A stretch of 64,000 bases of DNA from DATKDF01 sp963752045 (GCA_963752045.1 CAVVWN010000008.1:434001-498000); one strand, 5' to 3'; positions 42,259-53,479 are shown, counted from the stretch's first letter. The notes: generated by a model from the letters alone, not told the origin. Numbers and translations are program-made.

Positions 42259-43667
42259 CGGGAATCGTGAGCACCGCAGGCGCAGTCGTGCTGACGGCAG
42301 GTATGGTGGCCCAGGTCACCGGCGGGCGTCTCGCGTCGGGTTCTCCGGACGTGGTTTTCGCGTCGGTCTCAATCGACAGCCGCACGCTCGAGCGTGGCGC
42401 CCTGTTCGTGGCGCTGCGTGGCGCTCGCGACGGTGAAGCCTTCGCCGGCGAAGCGGTGGCCCGCGGCGCGGCTGGTCTGCTCGTCACCCGGCATCCCGGA
42501 CAGCTGCCGGGCCAGGCCGCTGTCGTGGTGGTGCCCGACACGCTCGGCGCCCTTCAGGCGCTCGGGCATGAGGTGAGGCGGCGCTCCGGCGCGCGGGTCG
42601 TCGCCATCACCGGTAGTGCGGGCAAGACGACGACAAAGGAGATGACCGCGCATCTGCTGGACGCGCGGTATCGCGTCTACCGGAGCCACGGCAACCTCAA
42701 CAATCACATCGGGCTGCCGCTCTCGCTCATCGAGCTCGGTTCGGCTCCCGAGATCGCCGTCGTCGAACTGGGCATGAACCACGCCGGCGAGATTCGCAGG
42801 CTCGTCGAGCTTGCCGAGCCCGACGTGCGCGTGTGGACCAACGTCGGCGACGCCCACATCGGCTACTTCGGATCGCGAGACGCCATCGCCGACGCGAAGG
42901 CGGAGATTCTGGAATGGCCGACGCCGGACATGGTTGTCATCGCGAACGCAGACGACCCCCTGGTAATGCAGCGCGTCGGTGCGGTGAGCGCCCGCGTGCT
43001 GACCTTCGGATTCGGCACCGGTGCTACGGTGCGCGTAACCCAGGTGGTTGACCACGGGCTCGACGGTGTTGGCGCTGCGGTCGAGACACCGGCAGGCGTT
43101 GTCGACCTCGCCCTTTCGCTGCCCGGACGGATCCAGCTTCTGAACGCTGCCGCGGCCATCACCGTGGCGGCGCACTTCGAGGTGCCGATTTCGAGCATGT
43201 CGGGGCGATTGGCGTCCGTCCGGCCGGTTCGCCGACGCGGCAGCCAGGTCACGCTGCCGAACGGCATCCGTCTCGTCGACGACTCGTACAACGCCAGCCC
43301 AGAAGCGACCGTGGCCATGCTCGAGGCCCTGCAGCGGACGCCGGTCAGGGGGCGCCGCGTGGCCGTCCTCGGCGAGATGCTCGAGCTTGGCGCCGGGGCG
43401 CACGAACGGCATGTCTCGTGCGGCCGTGTGGCCGCCCGCTGCGAAGTCGATGCGCTCGTCGTCGTGGGCGGTTCGCCGGCCGACGGACTGGTCGAGGGCG
43501 CGATGGCCGCGGGACTCCCGGCCGACTGCATTCATCGATTCGCCACGGCGGCCGAAGCCGCTGATGCCATTCACGGTCTGCTTCGTCCGGGGGATCTCGT
43601 GCTCGTGAAGGGCTCGCGCGGCACGCGCACCGACATCGTGGCCGACCGGCTGGTGGAGGCGGCCTGA
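42255..43667 (+). CDS. murF: UDP-MurNAc-pentapeptide synthetase MurF
   Basis: 470 residues. It has the N-terminal VFASVSIDSRTLERGALFVA, the ATP loop VVAITGSAGKTTTKEMTAHL (about 115-134), VELGMNHAGEIRRLVELAEP (about 173-192), and the C-terminal LVDDSYNASPEATVAMLEAL and VAVLGEMLELGAGAHERH, diagnostic for MurF. It adds D-Ala-D-Ala to the tripeptide. The start is GTG at 42255 overlapping the murE stop; a second in-frame GTG at 42267 is possible. The stop overlaps mraY by one base. Confidence 0.96.
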   Translation: MTGIVSTAGAVVLTAGMVAQVTGGRLASGSPDVVFASVSIDSRTLERGALFVALRGARDGEAFAGEAVARGAAGLLVTRHPGQLPGQAAVVVVPDTLGALQALGHEVRRRSGARVVAITGSAGKTTTKEMTAHLLDARYRVYRSHGNLNNHIGLPLSLIELGSAPEIAVVELGMNHAGEIRRLVELAEPDVRVWTNVGDAHIGYFGSRDAIADAKAEILEWPTPDMVVIANADDPLVMQRVGAVSARVLTFGFGTGATVRVTQVVDHGLDGVGAAVETPAGVVDLALSLPGRIQLLNAAAAITVAAHFEVPISSMSGRLASVRPVRRRGSQVTLPNGIRLVDDSYNASPEATVAMLEALQRTPVRGRRVAVLGEMLELGAGAHERHVSCGRVAARCEVDALVVVGGSPADGLVEGAMAAGLPADCIHRFATAAEAADAIHGLLRPGDLVLVKGSRGTRTDIVADRLVEAA

Positions 43668-44758
43668 TGCTCCTCCAGATCCTGCTTCCGCTCAGCGACG
43701 AGATCGGGGCGCTCAATGTCGTGCGGTACATCACGTTCCGCACCGCCGCCGCGAGCCTCAGCGCCTTTGCCCTGAGCGTGCTGCTCGGCCCGTGGATCAT
43801 CGCGCGGCTGCGCCGCTTTCAGATCGGCCAGGTCGTCCGCGAAGACGGTCCGACGTCGCACAAGGCCAAGGCCGGCACTCCGACGATGGGCGGCCTGCTC
43901 ATCCTGGCCTCGGTCTTCGTCCCGACCTTGCTCTGGACCGACTTGTCGAGCGCCTACGTCTGGATTGCCGTGCTCGCGACCGCGGCGTTCGGCGGCATCG
44001 GGTTCCTCGATGACTACCTGAAGATCACACGGCGGACGCACCACGGCCTGTTCGCGCGCTACAAGTTCGCCGGCCAGGTCCTCGTGGCCGCGGCGGTCGG
44101 CGTGTCGGTCGTGCTGCTCGCCCAGGAGGCCCCGGCGCGATACAGCACCGAGTTGATTCTGCCGTTCTTCAAGAACGTCAGCCCCGACATCGGCTGGTTC
44201 TACGTGCCGTTTGCCGGGCTCGTGCTCGTGGCCGCGTCGAACACGGTGAATCTCACCGACGGGCTCGACGGCCTCGCGATCAGCACGTTTGCGGTGTCGG
44301 CCGCCACCTTCACGGCGCTGACGTACGTCATCGGCCATGCTGTGTTCGCGCAGTACCTGCTGCTTCGATTCGATCCGTCGGCGGCCGAGCTGACGATCTT
44401 CTGCGGTTCGCTCGTCGGCGCGAGCCTGGGGTTCCTCTGGTGGAACGCGCACCCGGCCGACGTGTTCATGGGCGATGTCGGCTCGCTCGCCCTCGGCGGC
44501 GCGCTCGGGACCGTGGCAGTGCTCATCAAGCAGGAGCTCCTGCTGCCGATCGTCGGCGGCGTGTTCGTGCTCGAGGGCCTGTCGGTCATCATCCAGGTCG
44601 TCTCGTTCAGGCTGACCGGGCGCCGGGTCTTCCGCATGGCGCCTCTCCATCACCATTTCGAGCTGCTCGGCTGGCAGGAGCCAAAGGTGATCACGCGATT
44701 CCTGATCGCGGCGATTCTCTTCGCGCTCTTCAGCCTGACCACGCTGAAGCTGAGATGA
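43667..44758 (+). CDS. mraY: Phospho-MurNAc-pentapeptide transferase MraY
   Basis: 363 residues with ten predicted helices. Family motifs: DGPTSHKAKAGTPTMGGLLI (about 60-79), the catalytic DDYLK (about 118-122), NTVNLTDGLDGLAISTF (about 190-206), MGDVGSLALGGALG (about 266-279) and the RMAPLHHHFELLGW signature near the end. It makes lipid I in the inner membrane from the MurF product and undecaprenyl phosphate. Starts in TGATG with murF and overlaps murD by four bases. Confidence 0.97.
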   Translation: MLLQILLPLSDEIGALNVVRYITFRTAAASLSAFALSVLLGPWIIARLRRFQIGQVVREDGPTSHKAKAGTPTMGGLLILASVFVPTLLWTDLSSAYVWIAVLATAAFGGIGFLDDYLKITRRTHHGLFARYKFAGQVLVAAAVGVSVVLLAQEAPARYSTELILPFFKNVSPDIGWFYVPFAGLVLVAASNTVNLTDGLDGLAISTFAVSAATFTALTYVIGHAVFAQYLLLRFDPSAAELTIFCGSLVGASLGFLWWNAHPADVFMGDVGSLALGGALGTVAVLIKQELLLPIVGGVFVLEGLSVIIQVVSFRLTGRRVFRMAPLHHHFELLGWQEPKVITRFLIAAILFALFSLTTLKLR

Positions 44759-46158
44759 CGACGATGACGTGGAGCGTCGAGGGCACGCGTGTGGTGGTCG
44801 TGGGAGCCGGCCGAAGCGGCCGCGCCGCGGCCGGCCTGTTGCGGTCGCGCGGAGCCGCCGTCACCATCGCCGACGCCGCACCGTCCATCGACGGCGCCGA
44901 CGCCCTCGAGGTCACGGGCGTCCAGCTGGCGCTCGGACCGCACGACCCCGCGCTGTTTGCGGCCGCCGACCTCGTCGTGCTGAGCCCGGGCGTGCCGATC
45001 GACCAGCCGGCCATCCGGTCGGCCCAGGCGGCCGGCGTTCCGGTCATCGGCGAGATCGAGCTCGCATCGCGCTGGATCACCGGGCGGCTCGTGGCCATCA
45101 CCGGCACGAAAGGCAAGTCCACGACCACGACGCTCACCGCACAGATGCTCCAGGCGGCCGGCTTGCCGGCAACGGCGGGCGGAAATCTCGGCACGGCTCT
45201 CTCGGCGCAGGTGGCGGCCGCCACCGCCGACACGATCCACGTCGTCGAAGTGAGCAGCTTCCAGCTCGAGACGACCGACACCTTTCATCCGTGGATCGCC
45301 GTGCTGCTGAACCTGTCCCCCGATCACCTCGACCGGCACGCGTCGTTCGAGGAGTACGGCCGGGCGAAGGCGCGGATCTTCGCCAACCAGACACCCGAGG
45401 ACTGGAGCGTGGTCAACGCGGACGACCCGGCCGCGTGTGCGCTTGCGGCGCGCGGCCTGGCCCGCCGCTTCGATTTCGCGCTCGATTCCCGGCTCGACGC
45501 CGGCGTGACTGTCGAAGGCGACCAGATCGTGCGGCGCGACGGCGGGCGGTCGGTGCCGCTCGTGCCCGTGTCGTCGGTCCGGCTGCCGGGCCGGCACCAG
45601 CTGGGCGACGTGCTTGCGGCGGCAGCGGTCGGCTGCATTGCCGGCGTGCCGGCCGCCGCGATGCGGCGCGCCGTCGAGACGTTTGCCGGGCTCGAGCACG
45701 CCCTCGAGCGAGTGGGCCAGATCGGTGGCGTCGTGTTCGTCAACGACTCGAAGGCCACGAATATCGAGTCTGCCCGCCGCTCGATCGAGAGTTTCGAGGG
45801 CGGCGTGGTCGCGATCATGGGCGGCCGGTTCAAGGGCGGGCGATTCGAGGACCTGCGCGAGGCGGTCGCCGCGCGGGTGCGGGCAGTCGTGGCCATCGGC
45901 GAATCGGCTCCGCTCGTGCGTGCGGCGCTCGCCGACGTCGTGCCGGTCGAACCCGCCGGGTCGATGGGTGAGGCGGTGGGCCGCGCCTTTGCGCTGGCAC
46001 GGCCGGAGGGGATCGTGCTGCTGGCGCCTGCGTGCGCGAGCTTCGATCAGTTCAGGGACTACGCGGCAAGGGGCCGCGCATTCAAGGCGGAAGTGGACAG
46101 GCTGGCGGCCGGCGGGAGCGCGGCGGCCGGCGCGCGAGCACAGGGAGCGGACGCGTAG
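44755..46158 (+). CDS. murD: UDP-MurNAc-L-Ala:D-Glu ligase MurD
   Basis: 467 residues. N-terminal Rossmann-like domain (VVVVGAGRSGRAAAGLLRSR, 13-32), LSPGVPIDQPAI, the ATP loop AITGTKGKSTTTTLTAQML (about 117-135), EVSSFQLETTDTFHPWIAVL, NLSPDHLDRHASFEEYGRAK and the C-terminal NDSKATNIESARRSIESFEG. ATG at 44755 overlaps the mraY stop; the open frame further upstream is mraY out of frame. It is followed by a 140-bp spacer with a very large palindrome, the only sizeable gap within the mur part of the cluster. Confidence 0.96.
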   Translation: MTTMTWSVEGTRVVVVGAGRSGRAAAGLLRSRGAAVTIADAAPSIDGADALEVTGVQLALGPHDPALFAAADLVVLSPGVPIDQPAIRSAQAAGVPVIGEIELASRWITGRLVAITGTKGKSTTTTLTAQMLQAAGLPATAGGNLGTALSAQVAAATADTIHVVEVSSFQLETTDTFHPWIAVLLNLSPDHLDRHASFEEYGRAKARIFANQTPEDWSVVNADDPAACALAARGLARRFDFALDSRLDAGVTVEGDQIVRRDGGRSVPLVPVSSVRLPGRHQLGDVLAAAAVGCIAGVPAAAMRRAVETFAGLEHALERVGQIGGVVFVNDSKATNIESARRSIESFEGGVVAIMGGRFKGGRFEDLREAVAARVRAVVAIGESAPLVRAALADVVPVEPAGSMGEAVGRAFALARPEGIVLLAPACASFDQFRDYAARGRAFKAEVDRLAAGGSAAAGARAQGADA

Positions 46159-46160
46159 AT

Positions 46161-46287
46161 GGCGAGCCGCGAGCAGTCATCAGTTCGGGTACGGCGACGA
46201 GGAGCCGGCCGCTGGGAACACGGGTCGATCCGGCCCGTGAGGCCGGTGTCCTCGTCCAGCCCGACTGGTGACTGCTGGCGGCTCGCC
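46161..46287 (+). repeat. Long imperfect palindrome between murD and ftsW
   Basis: The arm 46161-46189 pairs with 46260-46287, with two mismatches and one bulged base. Pairing continues inward: 46195-46209 with 46242-46257 (GACGAGGA against TCCTCGTC, then GCCGGCC-type steps). The centre is a CACGGG/CCCGTG hairpin (46219-46224, 46233-46238). Nearly the whole spacer thus folds into one stem in RNA. It lies inside an operon, eleven bases before the ftsW start, so it could attenuate, protect or set translation of the downstream genes; it could also be a mobile palindrome. Confidence 0.6.
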
Positions 46288-46298
46288 GGCGGGTACAT

Positions 46299-47423
46299 AT
46301 GGCGCGAACACTGAGATCCGACAAGGTGCTGTTCACGGTCACGCTGTTCCTCGTCTGCGTGAGCGTGGTCATGGTCTACAGCGCCTCGGCCGCCCAGGCC
46401 CTGAGCCGGCAGGGCACATCCGCCTGGTTCATGGGCAAGCAGCTGCTCTGGGCGGTCCTGGGCGTGGGCGCCATGCTCGTCGCGATGCGCGTGGACTATC
46501 ACGTGCTGAGGCGACCGGCCGTCATCTGGACGCTCCTCGGCGTGACGGTCGCCGGCCTGCTGAGCGTGTTCTTCTTCGATCCGCGCAACGGCACGACGCG
46601 CTGGATCCTGCTCGGCCCCGTGTCGCTTCAGCCGTCGGAGCTCGCGAAGCTGACCGCCATCGTCTTTGCCGCGGCGCTGCTCGAGCGCCGGATGTCACGC
46701 ATCAACGACGTTCGATATTCGATCGGGCCGATCGCGGTCGTTGCACTCGCGCTCGCCGGGCTCATCGTGAGCGAGCCTGACTTCGGGACTTCGGTCGTGC
46801 TGCTCTCGGTGGTGGGGGCGATCACGTTCGGCGCCGGCCTGAGCTACCGCTATCTGGTCGGCATGGGACTCCTCCTGCTGCCGGCGGCTGTCGGACTCAT
46901 CACCCTCGAGGCCTATCGGGTGCGCCGCCTGCTCGCCTTTCTCAATCCGGACCAAGACCCGACGGGCGCGTCCTACCAGCTCAACCAGTCGCTCATCGCC
47001 GTGGGGTCCGGCGGTGGCGTCGGCCGCGGCCTGATGGACGGGGTGCAGAAGCTCTATTACCTCCCGGAGGCCCATACCGACTTCATCTACGCCGTCGTCG
47101 GCGAAGAGCTCGGCCTCGTCGGCACGACGCTGATCCTGCTGTGCTTCATGCTCATCGCGTGGCGCGGCCTCCGAACGGCGCTCGTTGCGCCCGACCGGTT
47201 CGGCGCCCTGCTCGCGATCGGCCTCACGCTGATGGTCTCGCTCCAGGCATTCGTGAACATGAGCGTGGTCCTCGGGCTGGCGCCTACCAAGGGTATCCCG
47301 CTGCCGTTTGTGAGTAACGGCGGCTCGTCGCTGCTCATCAGCCTGGTCGGGATGGGCATCCTGCTCAACATCTCGCAACAGGGCTCGCCTTCGGCGGCCG
47401 CATCGCTCGAGGCCCGGGGGTGA
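46299..47423 (+). CDS. ftsW: Septal peptidoglycan polymerase FtsW
   Basis: 374 residues, about ten helices. SEDS-family motifs: MVYSASAAQALSRQG near TM1, GTTRWILLGPVSLQPSELAK (about 93-112), SEPDFGTSVVLL (about 152-163), NPDQDPTGASYQLNQSLIAV (about 207-226), LPEAHTDFIYAVVGEELGLV (about 251-270, with the catalytic Asp region) and PLPFVSNGGSSLLISLVGMG. It polymerises glycan strands at the septum together with FtsI. ATG at 46299 directly follows the palindrome, whose right flank supplies GGCGGG but no strong Shine-Dalgarno. Overlaps murG by four bases. Confidence 0.95.
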   Translation: MARTLRSDKVLFTVTLFLVCVSVVMVYSASAAQALSRQGTSAWFMGKQLLWAVLGVGAMLVAMRVDYHVLRRPAVIWTLLGVTVAGLLSVFFFDPRNGTTRWILLGPVSLQPSELAKLTAIVFAAALLERRMSRINDVRYSIGPIAVVALALAGLIVSEPDFGTSVVLLSVVGAITFGAGLSYRYLVGMGLLLLPAAVGLITLEAYRVRRLLAFLNPDQDPTGASYQLNQSLIAVGSGGGVGRGLMDGVQKLYYLPEAHTDFIYAVVGEELGLVGTTLILLCFMLIAWRGLRTALVAPDRFGALLAIGLTLMVSLQAFVNMSVVLGLAPTKGIPLPFVSNGGSSLLISLVGMGILLNISQQGSPSAAASLEARG

Positions 47424-48530
47424 CGTGGCCGGACCGGACGCGCGGCATTCTGCGACTCGTGATAGCCGGTGGCGGCACGGGCGGCCACCTCTATCCGGGC
47501 ATCGCCGTCGCGCGGGAGGCGTTGCGACGGCAACCGTCGGCCCGCGTGTCGTTCGTGGGGACGGCCCGAGGCATCGAGTCGAGAATCCTGCCGCGCGAGG
47601 GCTTCGAGCTCGACGTCATCCGGAGCTCGGGACTCAAGGGCAAGTCGGTGTGGACGCGCCTGCGGGGCGCGGCGCTCGTGCCGGTGAGTCTGGTCGATGC
47701 CTGGCGGGCCGTGTCGCGCCGCCGGCCGCAGGTGGTCGTCGGCGTCGGTGGCTACAGCTCCGGCCCGGTGGTGCTCGTGGCCTCGGTTCGCGGCATTCCG
47801 ACGGTCGTGCTCGAACAGAACGTCGTGCCCGGGCTCACCAACCGGCTGCTCGCGCGCTGGGTCCGCGCCGCGGCTGTCGCATACGACGAGACGCTGTCGT
47901 ACTTCGGCGGGAAGGGATTCGTGTCGGGTAACCCCGTGCGTGCGGAGTTTGTGACCGAGGCCGGAGCCGTCTCGACCGGGACGTCCGCCGATCGCGCCCG
48001 TGTGCTCGTCGTCGGCGGATCCCAGGGGGCGCGCGCCATCAACCGCGCCATGGCCGAGGCCGCCGCGGCCTTCACGCGCATGGCGCCCGTGCCGAGCCTG
48101 GTCCACCAGACCGGGGAGAGCGACCTCTCCATGGTGCGTGACGCCTACGCGCGCGCTGGTCTGGATGCCCGCGTCGAGTCGTTTCTCGACCCGATGGCGC
48201 CGGAGATGGTCCGCGCGGATCTGGTGGTTTGCCGCGCCGGGGCCACCACCCTTGCCGAGCTTGCCGCCATCGGGAAGCCGGCGGTGCTCGTCCCGTTTCC
48301 GGCCGCGACCGACGACCACCAGCGACGGAACGCGGCCGTGCTCTCGGAGGCCGGCGCGGCCGTGGTCGTCGACGAACGCGAGCTCGACGGCGAGCGACTG
48401 TCGAAGACGGTGGCCGACCTGGTGGCCGATCGGCCCCGCCTCGCGCGCATGGGCCTTTCGATGCGCCGATTCGCGCGTCCCGATGCGGCGGCGCGGATTC
48501 TGGACCGGCTGGAAGAACTGGCGGGCGCGC

Positions 48531-48538
<8 letters not shown>
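47420..48538 (+). CDS. murG: Lipid II synthase MurG
   Basis: 372 residues, GT28. Motifs: VIAGGGTGGHLYPGIAVARE (15-34), the first-domain LKGKSVWTRLRG, EQNVVPGLTNRLLARW (about 133-148), the second-domain VLVVGGSQGARAINRAMAEA (about 195-214), and the donor-binding CRAGATTLAELAAIGKPAVL (about 272-291) followed by ATDDHQRRNA. It adds GlcNAc to lipid I on the cytoplasmic face. The start is GTG at 47420, overlapping the ftsW stop (GTGA). The end overlaps the murC start by eight bases. Confidence 0.96.
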
Positions 48539-49963
<1,425 letters not shown>

Positions 49964-49967
<4 letters not shown>

Positions 49968-50845
49968 GTTCGCGCAGCGCCCGGCGAGGCCTGCCGTCGA
50001 CCTCCGGCGTGCTGGCGCCGGCCGACCGGCATTACCGGCGGCCCGACGTGCGTCCAGGCCGTCGTCGGCGCATCGGCCAGCGGTTTCTGCAGGTGGGACG
50101 GCTGCTCGCCGTCGCCATCGTCGTTGCGGCGGCAACGTTCTGGGGCGGCCAGGCGGTCGTGCGGTCCGAGCTTCTCAGCGTCGACCGCATCGTGGTTCGC
50201 GGTAACGCACGCCTGTCGACCGCAGAGGTCGAGACCCGGCTCGCCGACCTCAAGGGCCAGCACATCCTCGACGTCGACTTCAGCCTGTACCAGCGGCGCC
50301 TGCTCGACTCACCGTGGGTGGCGAGCGTCACCATCTGGCGCCTGCTGCCGTCGACCGTGGAAGTGAGCGTGGTCGAGCGCGTGCCGATGGCCATCGCCAG
50401 ACTTGGCGACCAGCTGTATCTCGTCGACCGCACGGGCATCATCATCGATGACTTCGGGCCGGCCTACAACGACCTCGACCTGCCGTTTGTCGACGGCCTG
50501 ATGCGCCGGCCTGCCGGCGACGGCGCTTCAATCGTCGATGCCGAACGTGTCGAGGTGACCGCACGGTTCCTCGCCGCGCTCGACGCACAGCCGGCGATCG
50601 GCCGACGGGTCTCGCAGGTCGACGTCACAAACGCGCACGACGTGGTGGTGCTGCTCGAAGACGACCCGGTGCTGCTCCATCTGGGCGACCGTGAGTTCAC
50701 CGAACGTCTCGCGCGCTACCTGGAGTACGCGCCGACGCTGGGCGAGGCCTTCACGGGCCTCGACTACGTGGATCTGCGATTTGAAAGGCTCTACGTCAAG
50801 GCCGCAGGCCGTACTGAGGCCGAGGCATTTGGGCGAGAGCCGTGA
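49964..50845 (+). CDS. ftsQ: Cell division protein FtsQ
   Basis: 293 residues. A very basic cytoplasmic N-terminus (1-45, RRPDVRPGRRRRIGQRFLQ) precedes one membrane helix (about 46-63, LLAVAIVVAAATFWGGQAV). The POTRA domain follows (about 70-140: LSVDRIVVRGNARLSTAEVE, ILDVDFSLYQRRLLDSPWVA). The FtsQ/DivIB domain follows with STVEVSVVERVPMAIARLGD and LYLVDRTGIIIDD. It is a bitopic divisome protein that connects FtsBL and the synthases. Located directly between murC and ftsA, without the usual ddl before it. Confidence 0.93.
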
Positions 50846-50856
50846 GCGGGCAACAG

Positions 50857-50874
50857 CCGGCTCGAGCGAGCCGG
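50857..50874 (+). other. Small perfect hairpin ahead of ftsA
   Basis: CCGGCTC-GAGC-GAGCCGG, a 7-bp GC stem with a four-base loop (50857-50874), in the 61-bp ftsQ-ftsA spacer. No T-run follows, so it is not an intrinsic terminator. It may shield the 3' end of the upstream message or mark a processing site. Confidence 0.4.
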
Positions 50875-50906
50875 TCGAGATCGACGACGGATGAGTTGAG
50901 GGCGTG

Positions 50907-52139
50907 ATGCGAAACAAGGAACGGTATCTCGTAGGGCTGGACGTGGGCACATCCAAGGTGTCGGCCGTCGTGGGCGAGATCATGGACGACGGGTCGCTGG
51001 ACATCATCGGCATCGGCCTGGCCGAATCGAAGGGCATTCGTCGCGGGATCGTCAACAACGTCGATTCGGCGGCCGAGACGATCAAGCGCGCCCTCGACGA
51101 GGCGGAGCTGACGGCCGGCGTCGAGATCGACAGCGTCTACCTGGCCTTGTCAGGGGCGCACGTCAAGGCCTTCAACAGCCGCGGTGTGGTCGCCGTGGCC
51201 GGGCGCACCCGCGAGATCACGCGCGAGGACGTCAAGCGAGCCATCGACGCGGCGCGCGCCGTGGCGCTGCCGGGCGGCCGCGAGATCCTGCACGTGCTGC
51301 CCCAGGACTTCGTCGTCGACGACCAGGACGGCATCGCCGTGCCGGTCGGCATGACCGGAAGCCGGCTCGAGGTCAACGTGCACATCGTCACCGGCAGCTC
51401 GTCCTCGATGCAGAACATGATCGCCTGCGTCAACCGCGCGGGCGTCGAGGTGGTCGAGACCGTGCTCGAGCAGCTCGCGGCGGCCGAGTCGGTGCTCACG
51501 CCCGACGAGCGGGAGCTCGGCGTGGCGCTCGTCGACATCGGCGGCGGCACCACGGACTTCGCCGTCTTCGAGCGCGGCAGCCTCTGGCATACGGGCGTGC
51601 TGGCCGTTGGCGGTGACCACTTCACCAACGACATCGCCGTCGGGCTCCGCATGCCGATTCCGGACGCCGAGAAGCTCAAGCGCCGGTCGGGCAGCGCGTT
51701 CTCGGCGCTCGTGCCCGAGGACGAACAAATGGAAGTGGCGAGCATCGCCGGTCGGAAGGCGCGGCAGATGCCGCGCCGGGTGCTCTCGGAGATCCTCCAG
51801 CCGCGCGCCGAGGAGATCTGCCATCTGCTGTGGGACGAGGTCAGGCGCGCCGGGTACGAACGGTCGCTCAACTCCGGGATCGTGCTCACCGGCGGCGGCG
51901 CCACGCTCGAGGGCATGGCCGAGATCGCCGAGCAGATCTTCGATCTGCCGGTTCGCCGCGCCGCGCCGGAGGGCGTCGGCGGCCTGGCCGACCACGTCAA
52001 CAGCCCGGCCTACGCGACGTCGGTCGGCCTGGCCCTCTACACCCACCGCAACCTGATGGCCGAACCGGCCCGCGTGGGCGCAGGCGCGATTGGCAGGCTC
52101 ACGGGCCGGCTGCGGACGTTGTTCAAGGAATTCTTCTGA
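50907..52139 (+). CDS. ftsA: Cell division protein FtsA
   Basis: 410 residues of the actin-like fold. Phosphate-1 motif LVGLDVGTSKVSAVVGEI (8-25), the SHS2 insertion (SGAHVKAFNSRGVVAVAG), phosphate-2 LVDIGGGTTDFAVFERGSLW (about 208-227), and the adenosine motif GIVLTGGGATLEGMAEIAEQ (about 325-344). The end LTGRLRTLFKEFF is the amphipathic membrane-targeting helix. FtsA tethers FtsZ to the membrane. ATG at 50907 is preferred to the GTG one codon earlier because GAGGG lies five bases upstream of it. No transcription stop separates it from ftsZ. Confidence 0.95.
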   Translation: MRNKERYLVGLDVGTSKVSAVVGEIMDDGSLDIIGIGLAESKGIRRGIVNNVDSAAETIKRALDEAELTAGVEIDSVYLALSGAHVKAFNSRGVVAVAGRTREITREDVKRAIDAARAVALPGGREILHVLPQDFVVDDQDGIAVPVGMTGSRLEVNVHIVTGSSSSMQNMIACVNRAGVEVVETVLEQLAAAESVLTPDERELGVALVDIGGGTTDFAVFERGSLWHTGVLAVGGDHFTNDIAVGLRMPIPDAEKLKRRSGSAFSALVPEDEQMEVASIAGRKARQMPRRVLSEILQPRAEEICHLLWDEVRRAGYERSLNSGIVLTGGGATLEGMAEIAEQIFDLPVRRAAPEGVGGLADHVNSPAYATSVGLALYTHRNLMAEPARVGAGAIGRLTGRLRTLFKEFF

Positions 52140-52195
52140 TGGCGGGCCCGATGAGCCCCTGGCGAGACCCGAGTACCGAACAAGGAGAACAGACG

Positions 52196-53479
52196 ATGAG
52201 CGTGGCACACCTGGTGGGACGTGAGACCGAGAGACTCCGGATCCTGCTCGACGAGAACGCGGATCGGCCCAGCGCGCGAATCAAGGTGGTGGGCGTGGGC
52301 GGCGGCGGCGGCAACGCCGTCAATCGCATGGTGCAGGCCGGCTTCGGCGACGTGGAGTTCATTGTCGCGAATACCGATCACCAGGCCATCCTCCACAACG
52401 CCGCGCCCGTCAAGATCCAGCTCGGCCGCGAGCTGACCAAGGGCCTCGGCGCCGGCGCCGACCCGAACGTGGGGCGCTCGGCCGCCCTCGAAGACACCGA
52501 TCGCATCCTGGAGGCGCTCTCGGGCGCCGACATGGTGTTCGTCACGACCGGCCTCGGCGGCGGCACCGGCACCGGCGCCGCGCCGGTCATCGCGAGCCTC
52601 GCCAACCAGATTGGCGCCCTCACCGTCGCCGTCGTCACGAGGCCCTTCAAGTTCGAGGGACGAAAGCGCGCCGCTCAGGCCGAGGCGGGCCTTGCCGAAC
52701 TGGCCGAGTGCGTCGACACGATGATCACCATCCCGAACGAGCGCCTGCTGAGCACGGTCGATCGGGCCACGAGCATGTCCGAGGCGTTCTCGACCGCCGA
52801 CGACGTGCTGCGTCAGGCCATTCAGGGGATCTCGGATCTCATCCTCGTCCCGGGTCTCATCAACCTGGACTTTGCCGACGTGAAGACGATCATGTCGCGG
52901 ATGGGCATGGCCATCATGGGCACGGGCATCGCAACCGGCGAGGACCGGGCGCGCGTGGCTGCCACGTCAGCCGTGTCGAGCCCGCTGCTCGAGGACGCCT
53001 CCGTTCAGGGCGCCAGGGGCGTGATCATCAACGTGACCGGCGGTCCGGACCTGACGCTGGCCGAGGTCAGCGAGGCCTCCGAGATCGTCTACAGTGCGGC
53101 TCACGAGGACGCCAACATCATCTTCGGCGCCGTCGTCGATCCGGCGATGGCCGGCAAGGTGAAGATCACGGTCATCGCAACCGGGTTCGATCGGGCGCGT
53201 GTGGAGGCCTCGCCTGCGGCCCAGGCGCACAAGACCACGCCGGTCGACCTGAGCGCGTACGCGGTGCCGAGGGTGCAGACCGAGGAGCGACTCGTCGCCA
53301 ACGGCGGCCACGTCGTCGTGACCCGAAGGCCCATGGTGGATCTCTGGGCCTCGGCTCCGGCCGGACTGCTCGCCTCGCCCGACGCGCCGGCTGGCGGCGG
53401 TGACGCTGACGACGATTCCGGTGATGACGTGCCGTCGCCGCTCGACGTGCCGGCATTCCTGCGCCGACAGGAGAAGTAG
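52196..53479 (+). CDS. ftsZ: Cell division GTPase FtsZ
   Basis: 427 residues. IKVVGVGGGGGNAVNRMV (29-46), NTDHQAI, the tubulin signature TTGLGGGTGTGAAPVIAS (about 116-133), and the T7 synergy loop with LINLDFADVKTIM (about 220). The C-terminal linker is acidic (DADDDSGDDVPSP), and the final peptide DVPAFLRRQEK is the conserved tail that binds FtsA. ATG at 52196 has AAGGAG eight bases upstream; an in-frame ATG at 52139 touching the ftsA stop has no such site and would add 19 unconserved residues. FtsZ polymers form the division ring. Confidence 0.96.
   Translation: MSVAHLVGRETERLRILLDENADRPSARIKVVGVGGGGGNAVNRMVQAGFGDVEFIVANTDHQAILHNAAPVKIQLGRELTKGLGAGADPNVGRSAALEDTDRILEALSGADMVFVTTGLGGGTGTGAAPVIASLANQIGALTVAVVTRPFKFEGRKRAAQAEAGLAELAECVDTMITIPNERLLSTVDRATSMSEAFSTADDVLRQAIQGISDLILVPGLINLDFADVKTIMSRMGMAIMGTGIATGEDRARVAATSAVSSPLLEDASVQGARGVIINVTGGPDLTLAEVSEASEIVYSAAHEDANIIFGAVVDPAMAGKVKITVIATGFDRARVEASPAAQAHKTTPVDLSAYAVPRVQTEERLVANGGHVVVTRRPMVDLWASAPAGLLASPDAPAGGGDADDDSGDDVPSPLDVPAFLRRQEK

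Noticed and set aside
43571..44656. Minus-strand open frame of 361 codons
   Set aside because: Antisense to mraY, whose motifs are unambiguous.
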